Assembly (NCBI GenBank): GCA_004552385.1
Contig: SFOL01000027.1
Location: forward strand, 1 to 21,486
Reading direction: 5' to 3'
Source: Bacteroidales bacterium
GTDB lineage: Bacteria > Bacteroidota > Bacteroidia > Bacteroidales > Marinilabiliaceae
DNA: 21,486 nt
Shown piece after piece: positions 1 through 6,917 of this stretch (position 1 is the first letter of the stretch; each line of letters opens with the position of its first letter). The notes under the pieces were generated by a model, which searched no databases, had not been told where the DNA came from, and worked only from the letters and a program-made list of their open reading frames with translations. Both the position numbers and the translations under genes were made by a program.

Positions 1-147
1 ATGAGGATTCAGCCTATTTTTATATCGCTTGGAAAAACTTTAGCGGACAGCAATATTACGAAATACAGGAAGGGCGAGGGTGAATTAGAGTATAACTTCG
101 AGTGCAAAACGCACACCAGCATTGTCTCTGTAGGTTTTTATTTTTAG
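1..147 (+). CDS. C-terminal end of a probable outer-membrane beta-barrel protein (partial)
   Basis: The plus strand is open from the first base to a TAG at 145-147, giving the last 48 codons of a gene that starts outside the window. The ATG at position 1 is probably just an internal methionine or chance. The peptide has alternating polar and hydrophobic strands separated by a charged turn, and it ends in SVGFYF with a terminal phenylalanine. That is the usual signature of the last strand of a Gram-negative outer-membrane barrel. The exact family cannot be recognised from so short a piece. It converges on the minus-strand aromatic operon, and a bidirectional hairpin lies 24 bases beyond its stop. 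It could also be a fortuitous open frame, but the barrel-like terminus and the well-placed terminator argue for a real gene end. Confidence 0.55.
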   Translation: MRIQPIFISLGKTLADSNITKYRKGEGELEYNFECKTHTSIVSVGFYF

Positions 148-170
148 ACGATCGTTCTTAAAATACGAAG

Positions 171-204
171 ACGGGTCCCATAGGCTATTGGCTATGGGAC
201 CCGT
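171..204. terminator. Bidirectional intrinsic terminator between converging genes
   Basis: A perfect 13-bp inverted repeat (171-183 with 192-204, arm acgggtcccatag) encloses an 8-base loop. It is flanked by A-rich sequence on the left (aaaatacgaag) and a short T-rich run on the right (tatttt), so it can act in both directions. It sits between the plus-strand gene end at 147 and the ACT-protein stop at 225, as expected for a shared terminator. The T tracts are short, so efficiency may be modest. Confidence 0.8.
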
Positions 205-224
205 TATTTTAGATCTATAAGGGC

Positions 225-620
225 TTAGTCCTTATCAACCGAGCCGAGAGCCTTGACACACTTGTCGAGGTCCGATGGGCGGATTATGGCTCGCGCGTTG
301 CCGCCCTGCTGAAGGGCGTACATATACTCGACCGAAATGTCGTTGTCGGCAAGCTTGGCGAGGATGCTGGCGAGCGCCCCCGTCTCATTGGGACAGCTGA
401 CGCTGACGACATCAGTAACGATAGTGGCAAAACCCGCCTCCTTGAGCACCGATGCCGCTCTGTCAACATCTGGCACCACGAGTCGGAGCACTCCGAACTC
501 AATCATATCGGCAGTGCTGAAAGCCAAAATGTCAACGCCGGCGTTGGCGAGGAGCGACGTCACCTCCTTAGTCCTCCCCACCCTATTCTCGAGGAAGACA
601 GATAGTTGCTTTATAATCAT
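225..620 (-). CDS. Tandem ACT-domain protein of the aromatic/arylacetate operon
   Basis: A 131-residue protein made of two ACT repeats, about residues 1-66 and 70-131. Each has the ACT pattern of a beta strand followed by a turn and helix (NRVGRTKEVTSLLANAGVDI in the first, NETGALASILAKLADNDISV in the second). ACT domains bind amino acids and allosterically regulate amino-acid enzymes. A stand-alone double-ACT protein next to a PaaK-type ligase is a recurrent arrangement in Bacteroidales and archaea. It is the last gene of the six-gene operon, 23 bases after the ligase stop, and is followed by the terminator at 171-204. I infer that it senses an aromatic amino acid and modulates the ligase or the pathway; the sequence does not show the ligand. 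The start is the ATG at 618-620. Confidence 0.9.
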   Translation of the reverse strand: MIIKQLSVFLENRVGRTKEVTSLLANAGVDILAFSTADMIEFGVLRLVVPDVDRAASVLKEAGFATIVTDVVSVSCPNETGALASILAKLADNDISVEYMYALQQGGNARAIIRPSDLDKCVKALGSVDKD

Positions 621-643
621 ACCGTCTGACAGTTTAATGATTA

Positions 644-1942
644 TTATTTAAGTACTCGCTTATCCACCACCCGGTTAGACTTGCCTTGGCTACGCTCGAT
701 TGAACCCGGCTCGACAAGTTGGACATTTGCGTTGATGGAGAGTACACTCTTGAGCTTGTCGTGCAACTCCTTCTTCAAGGCGAGCATCTGTGAGAGGTCG
801 TCCGAATAGAAGCCATTCTTGACCTCTACAAGCACGTCGAGAGTGTCAAGGTTGTTCTTTCTGTCGACAATTAGCTGATATTGTGGCTCGAACGCCTGCA
901 GGTCGAGAATGACGCTCTCAATCTGCGAGGGGAATACGTTTATGCCCCTGATAATGAGCATATCGTCCGAGCGTCCCATGATGGGCGCTATCCGCACCTC
1001 CGTCCTGCCGCATGGACACTGCTCGCGTATGAGCGACGTGAGGTCGCGCGTGCGATAGCGGATGAGCGGGATTCCCTCTTTCGTAAGGGTTGTGATGACG
1101 AGCTCGCCTTTCTGTCCGTCAGGCAGGACCTCGAGGGTCTGCGGGTCGATAATCTCAGGGAAAAAGTGGTCCTCGTTGAAGTGAGACCCGTTCTGACACT
1201 CGCACTCGTGAGCCACTCCGGGCCCCATTATCTCGCTGAGCCCGTACATGTTATAGGCCTTGATGCCCATGTTTTGCTCAATCTCGCGGCGCATGCTCTC
1301 GGTCCACGGCTCGCCCCCGAAGCAGCCTATGCGCAGAGCGAAGTCATCCATCGAGTAGCCCATCTTGATGATGGTCTCGTAAAGATGGAGCGCATAAGAC
1401 GGCGTGCAGGCGAGCACTGTGACCTGCAAGTCGTGCAAGAGGCGTATGTGCTTCTCGGTGTTGCCAGTAGAAGTAGGCAGGACGGTCGCCCCAAGGTGCT
1501 GTGCGCCATCGTGAAATCCGAGTCCGCCGGTGAAAAGACCATAACCGTAGGCCACGCTGACGGTGTCGGAGGAGCGCACACCCCAAGCGTAGAGGCTGCG
1601 GGCTATACACTCCGACCAGACCTCGAGATCTTTACGTGTGTAGCCTACAATAGTCGGCTTACCGGTAGTTCCGCTTGACGCGTGAATTCGGATAATCTCG
1701 TTGCGAGGGACGGCGAAGAGGCCGCATGGGTAGTTGTCCCTCATCTCCTGCTTGGTGGTGAAGGGCAGTTTGCGTATGTCTTCAATAGTGTTTATGTCGC
1801 TGGGCATGATGCCCGCCTCCTGCAGTTTCTGGCGATAGAAAGGCACGTTATGGTAGAGCCTCTCGACAAGCTTGTGCAGCCTGACGCCCTGCAACTGGCG
1901 ACGCTCATCGGGGAGCATACCCTCTTTGGTCTTATTCCACAT
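644..1942 (-). CDS. paaK: Phenylacetate-CoA ligase (AMP-forming), PaaK-like
   Basis: A 432-residue adenylate-forming enzyme, the usual PaaK length. It activates an arylacetate (phenylacetate, possibly indoleacetate or 4-hydroxyphenylacetate) to its CoA thioester using ATP, in the cytoplasm. The nucleotide-binding P-loop is HASSGTTGKPTIVG at about residues 87-100. A YRTRDLT motif lies near residue 300, followed by the C-terminal AMP-binding extension containing GRSDDMLIIRGINVFP. Three nearby cysteines (EQCPCGR in that region, and HECECQN earlier) resemble the metal-binding cysteines of PaaK-like ligases. The start at 1942 is preceded by AAGGA about six bases upstream, one of the few clear ribosome sites here. 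It lies 37 bases after the aminotransferase gene and 23 before the ACT gene. In this operon it may run towards CoA-ester synthesis (feeding IorAB in reverse) or, less likely, yield ATP from arylacetyl-CoA. Substrate specificity is inferred from family and context. Confidence 0.92.
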   Translation of the reverse strand: MWNKTKEGMLPDERRQLQGVRLHKLVERLYHNVPFYRQKLQEAGIMPSDINTIEDIRKLPFTTKQEMRDNYPCGLFAVPRNEIIRIHASSGTTGKPTIVGYTRKDLEVWSECIARSLYAWGVRSSDTVSVAYGYGLFTGGLGFHDGAQHLGATVLPTSTGNTEKHIRLLHDLQVTVLACTPSYALHLYETIIKMGYSMDDFALRIGCFGGEPWTESMRREIEQNMGIKAYNMYGLSEIMGPGVAHECECQNGSHFNEDHFFPEIIDPQTLEVLPDGQKGELVITTLTKEGIPLIRYRTRDLTSLIREQCPCGRTEVRIAPIMGRSDDMLIIRGINVFPSQIESVILDLQAFEPQYQLIVDRKNNLDTLDVLVEVKNGFYSDDLSQMLALKKELHDKLKSVLSINANVQLVEPGSIERSQGKSNRVVDKRVLK

Positions 1943-1979
1943 GGTGGTTCCTTAGTGTTTCTTGTTGGGTTAAAGCAAA

Positions 1980-3305
1980 TCAGGCTGCCGGGTGGTCGTC
2001 TCTGAACATCTTGAGCCTCTCATCGAGGAGCGGGAACTGGCTCTCGGAGACGAACGACACGCAGACGCGAAGCCCCTGCTGATGACTTCCGGTGGAGTCG
2101 AGGCTGATTATGCTGACCCCGTAATAAAGCAGCTCCTCCATAAGCGCGGCGCCCGTCATTCCGGGGTATCCGACCGTGAAGTAGAACCCGTCAGCCACGG
2201 GGTCTCCCATGTCGTCGGCATAGACGAGGTGGAAACCGTTCTTTATGAAGATCTCCTTGATGGCGGCGGCCCGCCTGCCATACTCGTGAGCCGCCTCGAG
2301 GAAGTTGTATTTGCCATCGGCGGCGGCGGCGAGCATGGCCGCCAAGGCGTATTGGGCGGAATGGGCTGTGCCGCTCGAAAGGCAATACAATATCCTGTTG
2401 ACGAAGACGGCTCCGAAAGAGGCTACCCCGTATCTGCTGGCGAGAGCCGGATACGCCCTGTCATATTGCGCCGAACTAATGACCGCCACGCCGATGCGCT
2501 GGCCGGCATAGCTGAACGCCTTAGAACCGGAGATTAGCATAACGAAGCGGTCGGTATACTTGCCCACGGACGGCTGAAAAGGCGGCACGCCGGGGTGGCT
2601 GACGTCCTTACGGAAGTCCATGCCGAAATAGGCGAGATCTTCAACTATTATGACGTCATACTTGTCAGCAAGCGCGGCAAGTCCGCGGATCTCATCGTCC
2701 TGCAGGCACATCCAGCTCGGATTGTTCGGGTTGGCGAAGAGCATCGCGGAGATGTTGCCCGCCTTGAGCATCTGCTCAACCTTGTCAAGCAGATCCTGTC
2801 CGCGGACCCCGTATATGTCAAAAGCGACATGCTTGAGGCCAATGATGTCGAGCTGCGTCTTTTGGACGGGGAAACCAGGGTCGATGAACAAGACGGTGTC
2901 TCGCTCGGGCACAGCATGGCATATATCCATGAATGTGGCGTAGGCGCCTTGCATTGATCCGCTGACCGGTATGCAGCAGCGCGGCTCGACATCGACATCG
3001 GTGAAAGCCTTCACGAAGCGCGCCGCGGCCTCCTTGAGCGCCGGGTGCCCGTCGAGCATGGGGTATCTTGCGGCGCACCCTTGGCGCAGAGCCTCGATCT
3101 CGGCCTCGGTGCCGATCGTGTCGGGCTTAAGCCCCGGCACACCCATCTCCATGCGGACGTACTTGAGCCCTGTGGCGGCCTCAACCTTATTAGCCACGGT
3201 CACAACCTCGCGGATGTTGGCGCACGCGAAGTCAGCGAGGCCGAGCGAGGCCTTGGCCTTGTCAACCGCCTCGCGGGGCATGGGGGTTACAGCGTTCCTA
3301 TTCAT
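1980..3305 (-). CDS. PLP-dependent class I/II aminotransferase, probably aromatic
   Basis: A 441-residue fold-type I aminotransferase. From the chosen start, visible features are the PNNP motif at about 193-196, the cofactor-binding aspartate and tyrosine in VEDLAYFG at about 222-228, and the Schiff-base lysine in SGSKAFSYAGQRIG at about 262. These define a cytoplasmic PLP enzyme. Its position between iorB and paaK suggests that it interconverts phenylalanine, tyrosine or tryptophan with their arylpyruvates, the substrates of IorAB. A GTG nine bases upstream is open, but the ATG at 3303-3305 is preferred. It overlaps the iorB stop as ATGA and has an AGGGTG purine run about six bases upstream, so translation is probably coupled. 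The amino-acid specificity is an inference; broad-specificity family members also use other amino acids. Confidence 0.9.
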   Translation of the reverse strand: MNRNAVTPMPREAVDKAKASLGLADFACANIREVVTVANKVEAATGLKYVRMEMGVPGLKPDTIGTEAEIEALRQGCAARYPMLDGHPALKEAAARFVKAFTDVDVEPRCCIPVSGSMQGAYATFMDICHAVPERDTVLFIDPGFPVQKTQLDIIGLKHVAFDIYGVRGQDLLDKVEQMLKAGNISAMLFANPNNPSWMCLQDDEIRGLAALADKYDVIIVEDLAYFGMDFRKDVSHPGVPPFQPSVGKYTDRFVMLISGSKAFSYAGQRIGVAVISSAQYDRAYPALASRYGVASFGAVFVNRILYCLSSGTAHSAQYALAAMLAAAADGKYNFLEAAHEYGRRAAAIKEIFIKNGFHLVYADDMGDPVADGFYFTVGYPGMTGAALMEELLYYGVSIISLDSTGSHQQGLRVCVSFVSESQFPLLDERLKMFRDDHPAA

Positions 3306-3889
3306 CGGCCACACCCTGTTTTTGCGGACTCGGCGCCGAGGCGCAAGGCTTTGACGTTACTCTCAACCACCTTGTCGCCCTTTGAGGCGAACACGCGCGA
3401 GACGCTCTCGGCAAGGGTGTCGACGTCGAGTTCGAGCACCTTTGACGCCGCCCCGAGAAGAATCATGTTGACACCGCGCGGCAAGACGTGCTCCTTGGCT
3501 ATGGCGTCGGCATCAATCAGGATGGAGTGGCTGAACGCCTTAATCTCAGCTATAATAGCGTCGGCTTCAGGGTAGTTCGGAATATTGACGAAGGGCTGCG
3601 CGCAACTGACTATCCAGCCCTGAGGGTCGAGCGCGGCCTTGTATCTGAGGGCCTCCATGGGCTCCATAGCTATGACGATGTCGGCGCGCCCCTGCGGTAT
3701 GAGGTCGGACGCTATGGGTCTGTCTGATATTCGCAGGTGGCTGTGGACGTCGCCGCCCCTCTGGCTCATGCCGTGAACCTCGGCCTGCTTGATGTACATG
3801 CCGCGGCTCATGGCGGCATCTCCTATGATGGTGGCAATGGAGAGGATTCCTTGTCCGCCCACCCCTGCCAATATGATGTCTTTCTTCAT
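3302..3889 (-). CDS. iorB: Indolepyruvate oxidoreductase subunit beta (IorB)
   Basis: A 195-residue protein of the pyruvate/ketoisovalerate oxidoreductase gamma-domain family, the usual size for IorB. The N-terminus, IILAGVGGQGILSIATIIG, is the glycine-rich family signature, followed by the conserved EVHGMSQRGGDVHSHLRIS stretch at about residues 38-56. With IorA it forms the arylpyruvate oxidoreductase, which converts arylpyruvate plus CoA to arylacetyl-CoA and CO2 with electron transfer to a low-potential carrier, reversibly in some organisms. It starts 24 bases after iorA and ends in an ATGA overlap with the aminotransferase gene, so the two are almost certainly co-translated. No substrate-specific residue can be read from the sequence. 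Confidence 0.95.
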   Translation of the reverse strand: MKKDIILAGVGGQGILSIATIIGDAAMSRGMYIKQAEVHGMSQRGGDVHSHLRISDRPIASDLIPQGRADIVIAMEPMEALRYKAALDPQGWIVSCAQPFVNIPNYPEADAIIAEIKAFSHSILIDADAIAKEHVLPRGVNMILLGAASKVLELDVDTLAESVSRVFASKGDKVVESNVKALRLGAESAKTGCGR

Positions 3890-3913
3890 CTCAAAAAATA
3901 GAACCTTGCGACT

Positions 3914-5518
3914 TTACTTGTTCTTCGCCTTAGCCTTACGCGAAAGCGTCTGTATGCACTCGCGGCGCGGGATGATAACCGAGAGGCCCGGGTAGTCCAT
4001 CTCGCGTCGGATGAGCTCAGCTATCTCGGGCATGTTCTTTGGGAGAGGCTCAACCACGAAGAGGTGGTCGCGGTCCAGGCCGAGACCGAGGCAAATGGCC
4101 TCATACTTATTGAGTCCGGCCGAGTCCTGCCCTCCGGTCATTGCCGTGGTCAGGTTGTCAGATATAATGACGGTCATCCGCGCGTTGGCATTTATGGCAT
4201 CGAGCAGGCCGGTCATGCCGGAATGCGTGAAAGTGGAGTCTCCTATGACGGCCACGACGTGAGGCAGCCCGGCGTCGGCGGCCCCCTTGGCCATTGTTAT
4301 GCTCGCACCCATATCCACGCAGCTGTTCAGCGCTCGGAACGGCGGCAGCGCACCGAGCGTGTAGCAACCGATGTCTCCGAAGACCTTGGTGTCCGGGTAG
4401 ACGTTGCGTATGACCTCGTTGAGCGAATCGTAGACGCTGCGGTGTCCGCATCCCTGGCACAAAGCGGGCGGTCGGGCCACAACATTCTGGCTTGGGGCGT
4501 GGAGCTCACGTGCTGGCAGGCCCATGGCGGCGCGAACATTGTCGGGCGTAAGCTCGCCCGTGCGCGGTAAGGCTCCGTTGAGACGGCCGTCGACCTTGAC
4601 TTCGTTGGGCAAGATGCCTGTGAGCTGCTCCTCGACGAACGGCTGACCGTCTTCAACCACGAGCAGCCGACCCGTCTGACGAGCGAGGGTGCGTATGGTC
4701 TCGGCCGGCAACGGGTATTGCTGAACCTGTAGCACGGCGCAGTCGGCCATGTCGGGCAGGTTCTCTGCCACATAATTATAGGCAATGCCGCAGGCTATGA
4801 TGCCCACCTTGGGTGTTCCGACCGTGGTGAGCCGATTGAGGTCGGAATGGTCGGCGCGGCTGACGAGGTCGGTTTGGATGGAGGTGAGGTGCTCGTTCCT
4901 GCGCCTGGCTATGGCAGGCAGGAGCACCCAGTTGTCATCGGGCGTGTGGATCTCGTTCTCGGGCATGGCCTCGGCACTCACGTTCACGACGGCGCGCGAG
5001 TGGGCCATGCGGGTCACGAGGCGGAGAAGGACAGGAAGCCGCAGCTCCTCGGACAGGGCGAAGGCCTTTGCCATGACATCATAGGCCTCCTGCTGGCTGC
5101 TGGGCTCGAGGGTGGGAACCATTGCGAACTTGCCGTAGAAACGCGAGTCCTGCTCGTTCTGAGACGAGTGCATGGATGGGTCATCGGCCGCCACGACCAC
5201 GAGTCCGCCGCAGACTCCCGTCATAGCACTGTTGACGAACGGGTCGGCGCAGACGTTCATTCCCACATGCTTCATGCAGACCATGGCCCTCTTGCCTGCG
5301 AAAGACATTCCGAGAGCGGCCTCCATGGCGGTCTTCTCGTTGGTGCACCACCTGCTGTGGACGCCCCGCTGTCGCGCTATGGGCGAAGCCTGTATGTATT
5401 CGGTAATCTCGGTAGAGGGCGTGCCTGGGTAGGCGTATACGCCGCTCAGTCCGGCGTGAAGCGCGCCAAGAGCCACGGCGTGGTCTCCCAGGAGCAGTTG
5501 CCTTTCTTGTAGAGTCAT
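3914..5518 (-). CDS. iorA: Indolepyruvate oxidoreductase subunit alpha (IorA), without a ferredoxin domain
   Basis: A 534-residue thiamine-diphosphate enzyme subunit. The N-terminal oxidoreductase domain carries YPGTPSTEITEYI at about residues 30-42. The C-terminal ThDP domain has a CQGCGHR motif near 352, GDIGCYTLG shortly after, and the ThDP/Mg motif running from GDST near 424 to DNLTTAMTG near 453. It decarboxylates arylpyruvates (indolepyruvate, phenylpyruvate) to arylacetyl-CoA. Archaeal IorA proteins continue into a domain with two 4Fe-4S clusters. Here the protein stops just after the VIIPRREC stretch, iorB begins 24 bases later, and there is no room for a lost frame. Electrons must therefore go through another cluster or partner. 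My recollection is that Bacteroides homologues are similarly short, so this is probably a lineage trait rather than damage. It lies 27 bases after the thioesterase gene. Confidence 0.95.
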   Translation of the reverse strand: MTLQERQLLLGDHAVALGALHAGLSGVYAYPGTPSTEITEYIQASPIARQRGVHSRWCTNEKTAMEAALGMSFAGKRAMVCMKHVGMNVCADPFVNSAMTGVCGGLVVVAADDPSMHSSQNEQDSRFYGKFAMVPTLEPSSQQEAYDVMAKAFALSEELRLPVLLRLVTRMAHSRAVVNVSAEAMPENEIHTPDDNWVLLPAIARRRNEHLTSIQTDLVSRADHSDLNRLTTVGTPKVGIIACGIAYNYVAENLPDMADCAVLQVQQYPLPAETIRTLARQTGRLLVVEDGQPFVEEQLTGILPNEVKVDGRLNGALPRTGELTPDNVRAAMGLPARELHAPSQNVVARPPALCQGCGHRSVYDSLNEVIRNVYPDTKVFGDIGCYTLGALPPFRALNSCVDMGASITMAKGAADAGLPHVVAVIGDSTFTHSGMTGLLDAINANARMTVIISDNLTTAMTGGQDSAGLNKYEAICLGLGLDRDHLFVVEPLPKNMPEIAELIRREMDYPGLSVIIPRRECIQTLSRKAKAKNK

Positions 5519-5545
5519 TGTCTTTATAACTGTCTATGATTGTTC

Positions 5546-5944
5546 TTATGGTTCCTTGACGTAGAAAATGGCTGTGGACTCGAAGACGGAGCGTCCTTCG
5601 GCATCAGTAACCTCCACGAGGAAAGAGGGCATGAGCCTATGGCGGGCCAGGGGTGTCGCCTTGGCCGTGAGCGAGCCGGCGGGTCGGGCTGCGCGCACAT
5701 AGTGGACGTTGGACTGTATGGTCACGGCGGGCTTCCCGAGGCTGTTAGCCGCAGCCGCCGACACGGTGTCGGCAAGTGTGAAGATGGCCCCGCCCTGGAC
5801 GGAGCCGAGGGCGTTGAGATGGCTGGGCGTGACGTCCATGTGGCCTGACGCGGAGCCGTCGGCGGCGGAATCTATCACGACACCGCACATCTTGGCGAAG
5901 CGGTCTTGCTCCGAGAAAATATTCTTTAGTTCGTTTTCTGTCAT
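5546..5944 (-). CDS. PaaI-like hotdog-fold acyl-CoA thioesterase
   Basis: A 132-residue single hotdog domain, the standard PaaI length. The central signature is LNALGSVQGGAIFTLAD at about residues 43-59, with the presumed catalytic aspartate at 59. The later strand ATIFYVK-like end (STAIFYVKEP) matches the family C-terminus. These cytoplasmic tetramers hydrolyse acyl- or aryl-CoA esters. As first gene of the operon with iorAB and paaK, its likely substrate is an arylacetyl-CoA, which would release the free arylacetate and CoA. One oddity is that the position usually written HGG in E. coli PaaI-type enzymes is QGG here. Glutamine is tolerated in some relatives, so activity is not excluded. The start ATG lies at 5942-5944. 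It could be a general housekeeping thioesterase, but the operon position supports an aromatic role. Confidence 0.88.
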   Translation of the reverse strand: MTENELKNIFSEQDRFAKMCGVVIDSAADGSASGHMDVTPSHLNALGSVQGGAIFTLADTVSAAAANSLGKPAVTIQSNVHYVRAARPAGSLTAKATPLARHRLMPSFLVEVTDAEGRSVFESTAIFYVKEP

Positions 5945-6001
5945 TCGATGTTAATTGTATTATCTCCTCTTTTGAAATTTATACGGCAAATGTCACACTT
6001 T

Positions 6002-6033
6002 TTAAGATAGTATCAAAGTATATACGCGCCAAA
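6002..6033 (-). promoter_or_regulatory. Weak candidate promoter of the aromatic operon
   Basis: On the minus strand a TTTG (6030-6033) is followed after 20 bases by TATCTTAA (6002-6009), a partial match to the Bacteroidales TAnnTTTG -7 box. It lies about 58 bases before the thioesterase start, in AT-rich DNA. The match is imperfect, and a second partial box, TAAATTTC, is nearer the gene, so the true start point is uncertain. Confidence 0.25.
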
Positions 6034-6086
6034 TAGGTCACCCTCACCCGCGAGTGGAACGATGTACATTTGCGTGCTGTTGAATT

Positions 6087-6114
6087 TTAACACGGCACAG
6101 CCACAGGGTGTTAA
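6087..6114. other. Dyad TTAACAC-N14-GTGTTAA upstream of the aromatic operon
   Basis: A perfect 7-bp inverted repeat (6087-6093 and 6108-6114) lies in the gap between the lipoprotein gene and the thioesterase gene, upstream of the likely promoter of the latter. It may be a regulator-binding site or part of the upstream gene's termination region. The loop is long for a terminator hairpin and no T tract follows. Confidence 0.3.
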
Positions 6115-6129
6115 TATTACAAATCGAGC

Positions 6130-6161
6130 CAGCCCTGCACAGGCTGATGCCGGCAGGGCTG
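6130..6161 (-). terminator. Hairpin terminator of the YfiR-receptor-lipoprotein operon
   Basis: A 9-bp GC-rich stem (cagccctgc at 6130-6138 with gcagggctg at 6153-6161) closes a loop that can itself fold further. It starts 27 bases after the lipoprotein stop. On the minus strand it is followed by ctcgatttgtaatatt, which has only a short T run. The position fits a terminator; the tail is weak. Confidence 0.55.
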
Positions 6162-6188
6162 ACTCCGAAGTGTGACGCCAAATCTCCT

Positions 6189-6914
6189 TTAATCGGTGAC
6201 AGGTCTTATTGGTTGAGCCGCATAGCGGAACCACTGGTCATAGTTGCCATGCGTGTAGCCCATGAACAGGAAGAGGTCTTTGGCCTGCGTGTCATTCTCG
6301 GGATGGAGGGTCGACGACCAGTAGCAGCCTTTGGCGGCATCTCCCACCTGGCTCCAATGGTAGACGAGCGAACCATCGGTCTCGAGATAACCGACAAGCG
6401 GTATGAAGAGCGTGTTTCCGTTATTGCCAGTGAAGACATAGCCCCAGACGCCTCCCCGCTCCACCATCTTGGGGTCGCAATTATTGACGAGCTCGAGGCA
6501 CTCCTCGTAGGTCGGCATACGCCACTTGCCGCCAAGAGCCACGTGGGCGGCGTCATCGGCGGGCTCGAGCCTGGTGAGGCCATCGGTCTCGTTGTATTTC
6601 GTGAAAGTCCAGAGCGCTATGTCTTCGCAGAGCTTATAGCCTCGCCAGTTGGCTTGGTTGGCGGGCTTGACCTGGGTCTCGCCCCACGAGTAGTAGTTCC
6701 CGGCCTCCTCGGGCGAGGAGGCTCCAAGGTTGAACGAGGCCCAGCGGACCGACAGACCAAGGTCCACGGCCTCCGGCTCAACAATAGGTGACACGTCGTC
6801 GCCGTCTTCGCACGACGTCATCGTGACAGAAAAAGCCAAGGCGCAAAGCGCCGCGGGGAGGCTGGCGAAAAGACTCCTCGCCAGCGCGCCACACGCATTA
6901 TCGAAGTTTAGCAT
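6189..6914 (-). CDS. FISUMP-type lipoprotein (Bacteroidales surface or periplasmic lipoprotein)
   Basis: A 241-residue protein with a lipoprotein signal peptide ending in the lipobox VTMTSC (cysteine 35), followed by an acidic EDGDD stretch that resembles surface-export lipoprotein starts in Bacteroidetes. The remaining part has the Fibrobacter-succinogenes major paralogous domain pattern: VDLGLSVRWASFNLGASSPEEAG at about 51-73, a YYSWGET segment, GKWRMPTYEECLELVNNC in the middle, GNTLFIPLVGY, CYWSSTL, and a final PIRPV. This domain is common in gut Bacteroidales lipoproteins and its biochemical function is unknown. The start lies three bases after the stop of the TonB-dependent receptor gene, so the two are co-transcribed and probably work together at the outer membrane, perhaps as a receptor accessory. 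The ligand is unknown. Confidence 0.85.
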   Translation of the reverse strand: MLNFDNACGALARSLFASLPAALCALAFSVTMTSCEDGDDVSPIVEPEAVDLGLSVRWASFNLGASSPEEAGNYYSWGETQVKPANQANWRGYKLCEDIALWTFTKYNETDGLTRLEPADDAAHVALGGKWRMPTYEECLELVNNCDPKMVERGGVWGYVFTGNNGNTLFIPLVGYLETDGSLVYHWSQVGDAAKGCYWSSTLHPENDTQAKDLFLFMGYTHGNYDQWFRYAAQPIRPVTD

Positions 6915-6917
6915 TGC

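Noticed and set aside
3312..3314. GTG upstream start for the aminotransferase
   Set aside because: The ATG nine bases downstream forms an ATGA overlap with the iorB stop and has a purine-rich ribosome site at the right distance.
5945..6188. Search for a small RNA or tRNA in the gap before the aromatic operon
   Set aside because: Only the terminator hairpin, one dyad and weak promoter elements were found. No cloverleaf or independent promoter-terminator pair was visible.
6013..6234. Short minus-strand frame (73 codons) in the gap before the aromatic operon
   Set aside because: It starts inside the lipoprotein gene and covers the terminator and promoter region. It has no ribosome site or conserved pattern.
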